64,000 nt of DNA, from positions 1 through 64,000 of the forward strand of contig JBKGXV010000001.1 of the NCBI GenBank assembly GCA_046546375.1, in the 5' to 3' direction. Position 1 is the first letter of the stretch. Each line of letters starts with the position of its first letter. Shown one piece after another: positions 45,216 to 55,052 of the stretch. This stretch comes from JAEZKC01 sp046546375. GTDB taxonomy: Bacteria; Fibrobacterota; Chitinivibrionia; Chitinivibrionales; Chitinispirillaceae. The translations under genes were made by a program, and so were the position numbers. The notes beneath the pieces were generated by a model, which was not told the DNA's origin, ran no database searches, and was given only the letters and a program-made list of their open reading frames with translations.

Positions 45216-45255
45216 AACTGTTCCTTGCCGCACTTTGCGGTGAGGAACAGTTTTT
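45216..45255 (+). terminator. rho-independent terminator
   Basis: AACTGTTCC (45216-45224) pairs with GGAACAGTT (45244-45252), with an inner GCCGC/GCGG pairing, followed by a T-run. It ends the transcript of the 44232 gene. Confidence 0.88.
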
Positions 45256-45365
45256 CATTGCAATATTGCCGGCAGCAGCGGTTTAAGCGCTTGTATACCG
45301 GGGGCACTGAAAGTTATCATTATACTAGATAAGATCCTGTTTCAGCACTAAAAGAGAGGGAAAGT

Positions 45366-47987
45366 ATGAAACCGTCATTTGAAATCAGGCTGTTTATGGT
45401 TTTGGGGCTGCTTTTCACCTTCGCGCTGGCTCAGGAGGAAAACTGCGAGCTTCTCTTCGAGAGCTGTCCGGAAAATTTCAACGGTGACACCATTTCCGTT
45501 CCCAGCAGTGTGATTGCTCTCTCCACTCAGATAAACGCCTGTGATTTCACCGATATCATTGAAGGGGTGGTGGACAGTTCCGCACCTCCCTCCATCATGT
45601 TCATCATCGACCATTCCCACAGCATGACGGGTCTGGGTTATCAGTACCCCGGCAACGATGCCGACGGGGCCCGTTTCGAGGTTACTAAAGACCTTGTCGA
45701 TACTGTCTATGCAAAGTACCCCGGTGCGGAAGTGGGGCTGGTGGTGTTCCGGGAAGAGCTTTATTTCGATCATCGCAACAACAGTCTTCTTGAGCATCTG
45801 TCCTCCTATGATGGTGATCAGTCCTATTTGCCTCTTCTGCAGCTTGATAATCGGGTTCAGAAAAATCAGCTTGGAGTTCAGGCAGTCAAAAGTCTTCTCG
45901 CCACCAGGCGGGTTTCGGCTCATAACCAGTACGTGAATGAAGATGTAGAGTACACAGACCTGGTCTACGAACCCGACTTCAATACTATTGGTAATACCAA
46001 TATCAATGTTGCCTTTGATGCGGCTAAAGCGGCGCTGGCACAGGCTTCCAACCCTCCCGAACGCCAGTTCATCATTTTTCTCTCCGACGGGGAACCCTAT
46101 CCAGACGGTGATGACGACTGGGATCTACACGGAAACAAAGACCCTTACGATTTCATGAAGGGAGAAGACGTTCCCACTACCTATACCGTATTTCTGCACA
46201 ACACCGAAGATGAAGTTCCCTCCAGTCTGGGTGAAATGACCACTAATATCCAGAACAATGAATATTCCACCATCAATTCCCACAGTGACATCTGGCTTCT
46301 GGGACAGACCGATTATAATTCTCTCATGTCGCTTCTCATGAACAACATAATCCGCCCCATGCTTACTATGATCGGCGGAACTCCCCACCGCATGACCGTG
46401 GACAAGCGTATTTTTTCCACCGAACTCAACGAGGACGGTTTTGCATTCAGCAAAAGATTTCCTCTGGAGAGTGACATAACAGAACTGGGCATCGATATCG
46501 TTTACGATATTGCAAATATGAGAACCGGGGAGACCAAGGACACTACTACCGAATCGGTGCTGTATGTGAAACGAACAGATGATGTAACCATTCCTGATGG
46601 TTTTTCAATTTCCTGCTGGGCAAGCCCGGAGCTTACTGTTCTGTTCGAGGGGTCGGAAATCAGTGTGGTCCGGGAGAATATGGACAAACTTGATGTCGTT
46701 TTCAATCCCGGGGAGGAGAATTTCGAACATGTCCGGGTAGAGATCACCAATTCAGCCGGTGAAAAGCTGGATCTTGAAAAGCTGGATCTGGATCAGAACG
46801 GGGACGGCACCTGGGAGGGCTCTTTTCTAAGGGAAATTCAGGCCGATCCTTCAATAGGGGACAATCGGCTCCAGCACAGACTTGTGGACAGCATTGTAGT
46901 GGTGTTCCGCAATCCCGATCTTCCTCTGGACACCTTCAGGGTGTCACTGCCATTCAATGTGAGCAAATCCGTAACGGTACAGAGCGCAAGTTATCATGAT
47001 ATCGATGCAGACGGATTTATCGACAGTATTTTTCTGTCCATGGATAATCCCATCGACGATGATGATCTGGAGGAGTTCGCCTCACTGGTTACGCTGCCTT
47101 TCCACAGGGCTTTCCGCGTTGACTCTCTTAAAGTAGTACCGGGAGGGGTGGCATATCTGGTTGAGGAGCAGGGGGGAGCGGAGCCTCGGACTAATACTAC
47201 TTCCGATGACCAGCTGGTGGTAAGCGAGGACATTCTGCCCAATGGTGGTTTCATTTTGGGAACAACCGTTCCCATTCTTGATAAAGTTGCCCCGGTTATT
47301 ACAAGCGCCTATCTTCGTATTGACGGTTCGGCAACCGATTCTCTAATGGTGTCTTTTTCCGAACCGATGCATCCTGTCACTGCCGAAAGGCCGTTTCTGC
47401 TTCGTGGTGATTCCGGACAGTACGCTGCGGTTCTCCAGCCGGGTTCCAGAAGTCAATCTCAAGAGACTTTTGCCGTGATTGGTGTGGAGAATGCCGAGTA
47501 CATCACACCCGGTGATTCCATCTGGATCAATTTTGCTTCCGATGTGGCGGATGAAAAGAACAATATTCAGGATAATCCCGATAACAGGAGAGTAAATGTG
47601 TCGGTGAAGCAGGTGCCCTATTCCATCCGGGCCAAAGCGGTCAACAACCCGCTCAACCCACGGAACGCGCCGGTACCTCAATTCATCCGTAATCTGGGAG
47701 TGAGTGAAACCAGGGGACTTGTAGTGGTAGTGGAACCGGAAAAGGTGCTCAGAAGTCACATCCGGCTGGAAGGGACAGCTTCTGTATACGATGTGGTGAA
47801 GAATCCGATCGTGCGCAATGTTCCTCTGGCTTATGACGATGACACCAAAAAACTATATTTTGTCTGGAATGGAAGAAACAGCAGCGGTCGACTGGTAGCT
47901 ACCGGGACTTATCAGGCTGTGCTGAAAATAAATGACAATCAGGATCTTAAAGAAATCAAAACCGTAAGAATCGGAGTCAAGCGATGA
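45366..47987 (+). CDS. large secreted vWA-domain protein
   Basis: An 873-residue protein with a signal peptide (about 1-22) and a small Cys module (CELLFESCPEN). The vWA domain (about 75-350) has an intact metal site: DHSHS at 82-86, a Thr candidate at 211 and LSDGEP near 239-243. Beta-sandwich domains follow, with a calcium-loop-like DIDADGFIDS, and the end (VWNGRNSSGRLVATGTYQ) is a FlgD-like Ig domain, as in type IX cargo tails. It resembles the next gene over its whole length. It is probably a cell-surface adhesin or scaffold. Function is inferred. Confidence 0.82.
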   Translation: MKPSFEIRLFMVLGLLFTFALAQEENCELLFESCPENFNGDTISVPSSVIALSTQINACDFTDIIEGVVDSSAPPSIMFIIDHSHSMTGLGYQYPGNDADGARFEVTKDLVDTVYAKYPGAEVGLVVFREELYFDHRNNSLLEHLSSYDGDQSYLPLLQLDNRVQKNQLGVQAVKSLLATRRVSAHNQYVNEDVEYTDLVYEPDFNTIGNTNINVAFDAAKAALAQASNPPERQFIIFLSDGEPYPDGDDDWDLHGNKDPYDFMKGEDVPTTYTVFLHNTEDEVPSSLGEMTTNIQNNEYSTINSHSDIWLLGQTDYNSLMSLLMNNIIRPMLTMIGGTPHRMTVDKRIFSTELNEDGFAFSKRFPLESDITELGIDIVYDIANMRTGETKDTTTESVLYVKRTDDVTIPDGFSISCWASPELTVLFEGSEISVVRENMDKLDVVFNPGEENFEHVRVEITNSAGEKLDLEKLDLDQNGDGTWEGSFLREIQADPSIGDNRLQHRLVDSIVVVFRNPDLPLDTFRVSLPFNVSKSVTVQSASYHDIDADGFIDSIFLSMDNPIDDDDLEEFASLVTLPFHRAFRVDSLKVVPGGVAYLVEEQGGAEPRTNTTSDDQLVVSEDILPNGGFILGTTVPILDKVAPVITSAYLRIDGSATDSLMVSFSEPMHPVTAERPFLLRGDSGQYAAVLQPGSRSQSQETFAVIGVENAEYITPGDSIWINFASDVADEKNNIQDNPDNRRVNVSVKQVPYSIRAKAVNNPLNPRNAPVPQFIRNLGVSETRGLVVVVEPEKVLRSHIRLEGTASVYDVVKNPIVRNVPLAYDDDTKKLYFVWNGRNSSGRLVATGTYQAVLKINDNQDLKEIKTVRIGVKR

Positions 47988-50900
47988 GGATCTTTTCCAG
48001 AAATACCGTTTTTCTGGCAGCGGTGTGGGTGAGTACACTGTTTACTATTGTGTTTTCTGAAATATGTGAAGTGCGTCTTGACTGCCCGACCAACTATGAC
48101 ACGGTGGAAGTGGCGCGCAACACCGTTATGCTCAGCTCATTTTTCAACCACTGTGCACCGGATTATTTTGACGAAAGCTTCACTCCCGGTCAGCAGGACA
48201 CGGTCTCTCTCTTTTTCGTGGTGGATCACTCTCTCAGTATGACTGTCCAGGATTCAAGTGATTACAGATACGAGGTGATGGAGCAGATCATCGACTCTCT
48301 TGCCGAGCTGTCTCCCGTTTCCGAAGTGGGAATCGCTGTTTTCTCAAATCAGCTTATGCATAATTTCCAGGATGATCCCTACTATGTGCAGCTTGACCCT
48401 CAAAGCGGCTGGCATGATTCCTATATTCCTCTGACAAAGCTGGATACTACAATTGATGGTATGAATGCTGTAGAAAAGCTGAAAGAGGCTGTGGCTTTGA
48501 GTGAGAATAAGGACCCTAACTGGAATGCACGAACACTCATCAATGGGGATTACGGCAGTACGGGCCGAACCAACGAAAGAAGCGGACTAACTGCGGAGGG
48601 TTATGTGGGAACCACCGATGTGACCCTCGGAATGGATGCTGCCCGCCATGCCTTTCAGAGTGCATCATATTCCGCTGACCGTCAGTATGTCATATTTCTT
48701 TCCGACGGTGAGGCGCAACATGTGGATGAGGAGCGCAGCTCTTTTATAGATGATTACATGAAAGGTGAGAATCTTCCCACTACATATACCGCCTATTTCA
48801 TAAATCAGAGCAAGATGATTCCCCAGGAAATGAAAACCATGACGGAAAGTATTCAGCAGAACGGTTATTCTACCAATAATACGAAAACTGAGATCTGGAA
48901 ACAGAGCGGAAGAGAACTGGACTTAATGTCGAAAATTCTTAACCTTACCGTGGGCAGCGGTCCTCAACTATATCCCAGCACCCCTCTGAGCATGACCATT
49001 AACGGGGTTACCACTACCGATTTCGATGATTCTCTGGCCTATTTCGAAAACCCCTTTGCTCTTCAGGGGGAGGCCACACAGTTTGAAGTGGATTATACCT
49101 GGAGAATAGACAAACCCACCCCGGAAGAGGATTCGGTCAGGACCCTGGTTACGGTGGTTCAGAGCGATGATCCGGATCTGCAGTCCTGGAGGTGCTGGGA
49201 GCAGGGAACTCTTGAACTCTGGTATCAGGGAGCACAAATCGATCGCGTGGAAGAGGATATGACCAGGCTCGAAGTGCGGTTTTATCCTCAGGAATCGGTA
49301 AGCGGGGTTACGGTGGATGGGGGGAATTCAAGCCGTACGGATTCTCTGGAAATCGATCTCACAAACAACGGTGATTACTGGTCGGAGCTTTTTGACAGAG
49401 AGTACGGATCTCCCGTGGCGGACAACATAATTCAAACCGAAAACGGTGACAGTCTGGTGCTTGTCTACCGTAATCCGGATATTCCTCTGGATACTGTCAG
49501 ACTGGCAGTTCCTGTGGCTGTTCAGAGGAATATGGCCCTAAGGCAGGCTTATCTTATAGACAGAAACAGTAACGGTCACCCCGATCTGATCAGAGTCATT
49601 CAGGGTGAGGAAAAAATTGCCGCCGAGGACTGTTCCACATTGGTCAAGGCTGTTGCGGTGCAGACCCAGCGTTCGTTTTCCGTGGAATCAATCACTCCCG
49701 ATGCAGACGGTTTTCTTATATCTCTGGATGAGGAAGGTGACGATGTGACTCCCAATACCGGAGTCGAGCAGGATGAAAGGCTCCTTATAAGCAGGTCTTC
49801 TCTGGAATCCGGGGGCACGTTGCCCAGCACTGACAAAGCACTGATCGACAGTATGGCACCTGTACTTGTAAATGCCAGTTATCTCGATTACAGCGAGGTC
49901 GAGGATACTGTGGTGGTGACCTTTTCAGAACCGATCGATCAGATCTACAGTTCCAATCCTCTACTATTTCACCGCCTGGAGGAAACATATTCTCTTCATT
50001 TGGAGTATGTAGAAAGTAGCGGTTCACAGGTGAAATTCTCGGTTACCCAGACTGCGGGTCAGATGAGTGCCCAGAGAGGTGACAGTGTCAATATCGACGT
50101 AAATGCAAGTGTTTCTGATGCCATGATCAATATCCAGAGCAATGAGGATAATCCGCTTGTGCTGCTAGAATACCAGGTGATAAACAGAGCTACCCAGGCA
50201 GTATATCACGATACTGACAACGACGGATACATAGATATCATTTCAATCAAGACAGACCGGGTTCCGGACGACCTCACATTTAAAGCTTTCAAGGAGGCGG
50301 TTGACTTGCCCGAGTTCAGAAATTTTGTGTATTCCTCCGAGGACTTCGTAGTGACAGATTCCGGTTTCAATATAAATGTTGAGCAGGAGAATGTTGATCC
50401 GGTAACCGATATCGACGGCAGGGATGTGGTGGTGGTTGATTCGGTGGGGACAGATGATGTGCTTATCGTGCCTTCCCGGCTCAAGGTGAAGGACCGTATT
50501 GCGCCTGTCATTACCAGGGCGCTTTTTATTCCCGCCATTGAAGAATCTTTGAACCGTGATACGCTGGTAGTAACCTTTTCCGAAGAAGTCGATCTGCCCA
50601 GTACACCTTCCCCCTTTCTATTTTCTTCAGGAGACGATACATACAGTATGGAGCTTGTGTATGACGGCAAAAAAGGAAATAATGAATATGTGTTCTCCGT
50701 TACCGATATAGTGGACAAGGATTTCCCGGAAGCGGGGGATTCTGTCTGTATAGATCCGGAGGCGGGCCTTGAAGATCTCAATGGCAATGTTCAGAATGAA
50801 CCCAATCGTAAGGTGGTCCTTGAGGTCAAAGCGCAGGATCACAAATTCAGAGTCGTTACTTCAGCCAATCCTTTTGATCCCGACAACCCCGCCATACCTT

Positions 50901-51220
50901 CCAGCGTGCGTTCATACTATTCCATTTCCACGCAGGAGGGAATGGTGGTAGTGGCGGAACCTCTGACACGGGCCACTAAATCCGTGGACCTCAAGGGAAA
51001 GATGATCATCTACGATGCCACAGGAAATATCGTGGTCAAGCTCAACGGCAGGCGATCCGCAGGTAATTCTCTGGTGTATATTTGGAACGGAAGAAACAGA
51101 AACGGCAGAGAAGTGGGCAGCGGTGTCTATCTTTCCATAATTGAAATCACCGATTCGGAGGGAGATTCCTCCTATATCCGAAAGAAGATCGGTATCAGCA
51201 GAAAACCTAATGATTTATAA
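47984..51220 (+). CDS. large secreted vWA-domain protein, tandem paralogue
   Basis: A 1078-residue protein built like its neighbour: signal peptide (about 1-25), Cys module (CEVRLDCPTN), vWA domain with DHSLS (81-85) and FLSDGEA, then repeated beta domains and two calcium-loop-like segments (DRNSNGHPD, DTDNDGYID), ending in a FlgD-like domain (WNGRNRNGREVGSGVY). It is about 200 residues longer because one beta domain unit with a SEP/SEE segment (VVTFSE...) is duplicated. ATGA overlap with the preceding gene. Probably arose by gene duplication. Confidence 0.82.
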   Translation: MRIFSRNTVFLAAVWVSTLFTIVFSEICEVRLDCPTNYDTVEVARNTVMLSSFFNHCAPDYFDESFTPGQQDTVSLFFVVDHSLSMTVQDSSDYRYEVMEQIIDSLAELSPVSEVGIAVFSNQLMHNFQDDPYYVQLDPQSGWHDSYIPLTKLDTTIDGMNAVEKLKEAVALSENKDPNWNARTLINGDYGSTGRTNERSGLTAEGYVGTTDVTLGMDAARHAFQSASYSADRQYVIFLSDGEAQHVDEERSSFIDDYMKGENLPTTYTAYFINQSKMIPQEMKTMTESIQQNGYSTNNTKTEIWKQSGRELDLMSKILNLTVGSGPQLYPSTPLSMTINGVTTTDFDDSLAYFENPFALQGEATQFEVDYTWRIDKPTPEEDSVRTLVTVVQSDDPDLQSWRCWEQGTLELWYQGAQIDRVEEDMTRLEVRFYPQESVSGVTVDGGNSSRTDSLEIDLTNNGDYWSELFDREYGSPVADNIIQTENGDSLVLVYRNPDIPLDTVRLAVPVAVQRNMALRQAYLIDRNSNGHPDLIRVIQGEEKIAAEDCSTLVKAVAVQTQRSFSVESITPDADGFLISLDEEGDDVTPNTGVEQDERLLISRSSLESGGTLPSTDKALIDSMAPVLVNASYLDYSEVEDTVVVTFSEPIDQIYSSNPLLFHRLEETYSLHLEYVESSGSQVKFSVTQTAGQMSAQRGDSVNIDVNASVSDAMINIQSNEDNPLVLLEYQVINRATQAVYHDTDNDGYIDIISIKTDRVPDDLTFKAFKEAVDLPEFRNFVYSSEDFVVTDSGFNINVEQENVDPVTDIDGRDVVVVDSVGTDDVLIVPSRLKVKDRIAPVITRALFIPAIEESLNRDTLVVTFSEEVDLPSTPSPFLFSSGDDTYSMELVYDGKKGNNEYVFSVTDIVDKDFPEAGDSVCIDPEAGLEDLNGNVQNEPNRKVVLEVKAQDHKFRVVTSANPFDPDNPAIPSSVRSYYSISTQEGMVVVAEPLTRATKSVDLKGKMIIYDATGNIVVKLNGRRSAGNSLVYIWNGRNRNGREVGSGVYLSIIEITDSEGDSSYIRKKIGISRKPNDL

Positions 51221-53547
51221 TGCAGGGTAAAATGTTGAAAACGAAAAACAGTTATATGTTTAAACCATTCTGTGCGGCACTTTTTATTCTCTGGGCAAGT
51301 CTGCCGTTGTGTGCAGATGGCCTGCCGGGTGAATATCTTCTTTCGCAGCGGTGGAGAACTCTGTTTTCCACCATTTCTCCTCTGAATAATCCGGCCAATC
51401 TGGCTGAGCAGAACTATTCCTCTTTCAGAGGAGTTGCAACTCTTTCAGCCGATGATGTGGCCAATCTGTGGGAATTGGGCTTGGTAATGCCACTGGGGTT
51501 GTATCATACAGCCGGATTGACTTGGGTATGCGAGAACGGAAGGCCTATCGAGAGCGGAGAGTTCGAGGGGGACAGGTTTGTATTCAGTGATGAGCAGAAG
51601 AACAATGTCAATTCGCAATACATGTTCTCCTATGCGCTTCATCTCTGGAGGGGGCTGGTGGCAGGTGCCAATTTCAACCTCTTGACCCAGTCCAATTTCG
51701 GGGAGGATATGGATTACAATATCGGATTGGACCTGGGGCTCTCCTACAGGCTTCTCTATCATCAGTTCTGGGGTACTCATTCGCTCGGGGTTATGTACAG
51801 AAATCTGCCCGTTCCTCAGATGGACGGGCTTAACCGGGTGGAGTATTCTCCACTTTTCAAAGCTGCGTACTATGCCTCTTTTTTTCATAAAACTCTGGAA
51901 TTTGATGTTCAGTTCAACGTGAAGGATTTCACTGCGGATCCGCAGGAGTTTCTGCAGGAAAACAGGGAATACGAATGGGATGTGCTGGTGGGGGCTTCCT
52001 ACTGGTTTCTCAAGTATGCCGGTATCAAGGGGTATGTGGAAATCGACAAGAGAAGGTCTGTTGAATCATTCGGGCTGGCCGGTGCGTTCAATATACCTTA
52101 TGTCAATAAGGGGAAGGATTTGGCGTTCACGTATCAGTACCGTAATGACATGGAAAGCGATCTTATGGGCACTCACTCGGTGTATCTCAAAACCGATTTC
52201 GGCAAACACCGGGAGGAGATACATGCAAAAAGAATAGGAAGACAGGCCAGTATTTCCGCAAACAATCTGTACAACAAGGCTATGAAGCTTTATTACAAAG
52301 AACGTTACTGGGATGCTCATTTCATTTTCGGTCGCATTCTCACAGAGTTTCCCGAATTTTATAAAAATGATCTGGTGTTGTATCATGCCGGGTCGTGTTT
52401 GGAAGAACTGGATATGCGTGAGCAGGCGATCAGAGCTTATCAGAGCACAAAGGAACGTTTCCCTCTCAGCAATATCGTTCAGAATGCAGATCTTGGTCTG
52501 ATGAGAATCTATTACCGACAGCAGCACGTAAGCAAGGTGCGCAACCAGTATGTCGAACTGAACAAGCCGGGGGTGAATGATTCCATACGAATGCATGGTT
52601 CCTATCTTCTTGGTCAAGCCAGGATGATGACTGGTGAGTTCCGGTCGGCTGTGTATGAATTCGATATGATACAAGCTGATCATCCTGACTATATTCTGGC
52701 GCAGCTCAGCAAAGCGTCCTGTCATGCAAGTCTCGATTCGGGTATGGAAATGATAATCGGCAGTCTGGAAAACTGTATCAATACTGAAGTGACCACACCG
52801 GCTCAGAAGCAAGCATACAACAGGGCATGCCTGCTGATGGGATATGCGTTTTACGAGGAGGGGGCGTTGGCCAAGGCGGTGACCGCTCTCAGGATGGTGG
52901 ATAAAAACAGCGTCTATCACGATGAGGCGCAGCTGGGGTTGGGCTGGACTGCAATCAAGGCGCGTCAGTGGAATGACTGTATCAAAGCGGGGAAGCATCT
53001 TCAAAACTCCCAGACCGACTTCGTGCTGCAGGCAGAAGGCGCTCTGGTGGAGAGTTACGGTCAAATGCTTCAGAAACGGTATGACAAAGTGATAGAAATC
53101 CTTACTCCTGCTCTTGAGAGAGTAAATGAGTACAGTACAGTTTCACATGACAGTATGCAGTCCGAAATGGACAGCTACAACATGAACCGTCTGCAGTACG
53201 GGGAGCTTTCCACAGAAGTGGTACGATTAGCCCGGCGTGCGGGGATGGTGGATGACAGGAGTGTGGAACATCTTCGGAAGAAGTGTGCCGATGTTAGAGA
53301 ACAAATTGAAGCCTACTACAGTTTTGAAGATAAATACAACAGGAGTCTCTTTTTCGCCCGCAACCTTTCCTCTATAAGGGAGGATATGGAATATGCACTG
53401 GTTAAGGCTCACAAGCTCACCAACAGCTCAGATCTTCTGAAGTCAAATGAAAAAATGAACGACAGAGAACAGAAACTGGATGAGGAGATAAGAAGGTTGG
53501 AACGCGAAGCGGAAAAAGTTTCCGAGAAAGAAGGTGTTTATGAATAA
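51220..53547 (+). CDS. PorV-like outer-membrane barrel fused to TPR repeats
   Basis: A 775-residue protein. After a signal peptide (about 13-32) comes TISPLNNPANLA, close to the NPA(G/N)LA start of PorV/UPF0164 barrels, and about 280 residues of amphipathic strands. From about 340 to 690 there are TPR-like repeats (YNKAMKLYYKERYWDAHFIF and on), then a charged coiled coil to the end. Start could be ATG 51220 (1-bp TAATG overlap), 51232 or 51256. It may hold the vWA proteins at, or move them through, the outer membrane; the barrel/TPR fusion is the visible evidence, the role inferred. Confidence 0.72.
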   Translation: MQGKMLKTKNSYMFKPFCAALFILWASLPLCADGLPGEYLLSQRWRTLFSTISPLNNPANLAEQNYSSFRGVATLSADDVANLWELGLVMPLGLYHTAGLTWVCENGRPIESGEFEGDRFVFSDEQKNNVNSQYMFSYALHLWRGLVAGANFNLLTQSNFGEDMDYNIGLDLGLSYRLLYHQFWGTHSLGVMYRNLPVPQMDGLNRVEYSPLFKAAYYASFFHKTLEFDVQFNVKDFTADPQEFLQENREYEWDVLVGASYWFLKYAGIKGYVEIDKRRSVESFGLAGAFNIPYVNKGKDLAFTYQYRNDMESDLMGTHSVYLKTDFGKHREEIHAKRIGRQASISANNLYNKAMKLYYKERYWDAHFIFGRILTEFPEFYKNDLVLYHAGSCLEELDMREQAIRAYQSTKERFPLSNIVQNADLGLMRIYYRQQHVSKVRNQYVELNKPGVNDSIRMHGSYLLGQARMMTGEFRSAVYEFDMIQADHPDYILAQLSKASCHASLDSGMEMIIGSLENCINTEVTTPAQKQAYNRACLLMGYAFYEEGALAKAVTALRMVDKNSVYHDEAQLGLGWTAIKARQWNDCIKAGKHLQNSQTDFVLQAEGALVESYGQMLQKRYDKVIEILTPALERVNEYSTVSHDSMQSEMDSYNMNRLQYGELSTEVVRLARRAGMVDDRSVEHLRKKCADVREQIEAYYSFEDKYNRSLFFARNLSSIREDMEYALVKAHKLTNSSDLLKSNEKMNDREQKLDEEIRRLEREAEKVSEKEGVYE

Positions 53548-53557
53548 GGGGGGAAAT

Positions 53558-54979
53558 ATGAAAACCCTGGGATTGATTACTGCGGTTTTGATACTCTTTT
53601 CCGAATCGGCTGCTCAGATCAACATTCAGGGAACTGTGAAGGATACGGAGGGAAACGCCATCAGCGGAGCTGTGGTATATCTGACCTCCAGGAATGTTTC
53701 CACTCTCAGTGATGCAGAGGGGAACTATTCTATTGTAACTACTCCGGTTCTCTCGGGAAGGACAGGACAGAGTCAGAATGTTCTTGAATACAGGAAGGGT
53801 AAGCTTAATCTGAATCTCAAGGAAAAAACAGCTGTGAAGCTGGAGATTTTCCGTCTTGATGGTAAATTATTCGACGTTCTGTCCGACCGCACACTTTCTT
53901 CCGGAGAGCATGTCTTCTCTGTAGACCGGGCGTACAGAAATCAGATGCTTATTCTGAGGGCATCTGTAGGCAAGCGGGTGTATACAGGAAAACTCAGTAA
54001 TTTCAGAACTCAGTCGGATGTGCAGAAATTGTCCAAAAGTGCGGCTGCAGTTGCGGTTTCGGATACCATCAGGGCATCAAAAGCTGGTTTCAAGGCCCAA
54101 AGTGTGGAATTTGCAAGTGAGCAGGCCACAATTGATTTCACGCTTGAGCAGCTGCAGAGCGATGTGGGAACATCTCCGGTTGACGACGGTTCCGCTGATC
54201 GTATCGCCCGTAATGGAATAGACCAGTATTTCTGGGGAGACATGGGAGGGTATGAAGCTCCCATAGTGAAGATCACCACTGCTGAGAGTGAGGATGCGGT
54301 GGATATGGCCATTGTGTTCAATCCGGGATTTGTGGACAATACTTACGGAACCGGTTCGGTGGGCTGGAGCCCCAAAAGAGGTCACACCTGGAGAGATCTG
54401 TATAAGAGCGATCATGTGGAGATCGCGGCAGTGAACGGTGACGGGGATACGGTGTTTCACGGCAGGATCGATCTGATCGGTCCGACTCAGGACGTGCAGT
54501 CCGGATATGCCTGTCTGGGAGTATCCGGGGATGACGGAGCGGTTTACAAGGGATCTGCTTCGGATATCATCTCTTTTGGATCTTCACTTTGCGACAACAT
54601 CAATCATTATGGATATCCGGATCTGGAAAATTCACCTGCGACGGATTCCACCTATGCACCCAACTCTGATTATCCCAATTTTCAGTTCTACACTGCCTAC
54701 AGGATCACGTTCAAGCCGGAGATTTTCGGGGAATCCGGTTTCGGCGAGGTAAGGATGACATCCGTGCATGCTTCTCCGGCCAAAACTCCTGATGAGACTA
54801 TCCAGGTTACAGAGAAATCTGCGCCTGAAAAGGGAAGCGAGGATGATCCGTTCAGGTTCTATACTCCGGTGCCTTCGGATCCCACCGATCCAGCAGACCC
54901 CGGCGATCCTACCGATCCCAGTGATCCTGGCGATCCTACAGACCCCGGTGATCCCACCGATCCTCCGCTTGTGGGTTGA
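53558..54979 (+). CDS. exported protein: carboxypeptidase-regulatory-like domain plus novel shared domain
   Basis: A 473-residue protein with signal peptide (about 1-19), an Ig-like regulatory domain (about 20-65; INIQGTVKDTEGNAISGAVV), a second beta region, and a domain at about 205-437 homologous to residues 64-292 of the 44232 product. A Pro/Asp/Thr repeat (about 440-470) leads to the terminal LVG. ATG 53558 follows AAGGGGGG. It ends the vWA operon and is followed by a strong terminator. No enzyme motif seen; a surface-binding role is a guess. Confidence 0.75.
   Translation: MKTLGLITAVLILFSESAAQINIQGTVKDTEGNAISGAVVYLTSRNVSTLSDAEGNYSIVTTPVLSGRTGQSQNVLEYRKGKLNLNLKEKTAVKLEIFRLDGKLFDVLSDRTLSSGEHVFSVDRAYRNQMLILRASVGKRVYTGKLSNFRTQSDVQKLSKSAAAVAVSDTIRASKAGFKAQSVEFASEQATIDFTLEQLQSDVGTSPVDDGSADRIARNGIDQYFWGDMGGYEAPIVKITTAESEDAVDMAIVFNPGFVDNTYGTGSVGWSPKRGHTWRDLYKSDHVEIAAVNGDGDTVFHGRIDLIGPTQDVQSGYACLGVSGDDGAVYKGSASDIISFGSSLCDNINHYGYPDLENSPATDSTYAPNSDYPNFQFYTAYRITFKPEIFGESGFGEVRMTSVHASPAKTPDETIQVTEKSAPEKGSEDDPFRFYTPVPSDPTDPADPGDPTDPSDPGDPTDPGDPTDPPLVG
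54878..54966 (+). repeat. Asp-Pro-rich coding repeat
   Basis: Repeated GAT-CCT/CCC codon pairs encode a DPTDPxDPGDP-type linker at the C-terminal end of the preceding protein. Such repeats vary in length between strains by slippage. Confidence 0.8.
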
Positions 54980-54983
54980 TTTT

Positions 54984-55014
54984 AAAAAGCCCGTCCGCAT
55001 GGACGGGCTTTTTT
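54984..55014. terminator. strong rho-independent terminator
   Basis: A-run, GCCCGTCC, loop GCAT, GGACGGGC and T-run: a perfect 8-bp GC-rich stem flanked by A5 and T6, so it can act in both directions. It ends the vWA operon and faces the convergent radical SAM gene. Confidence 0.93.
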
Positions 55015-55052
55015 ACTCGATTCACCCAAACGTTGAACACTGAACGGTTCAT

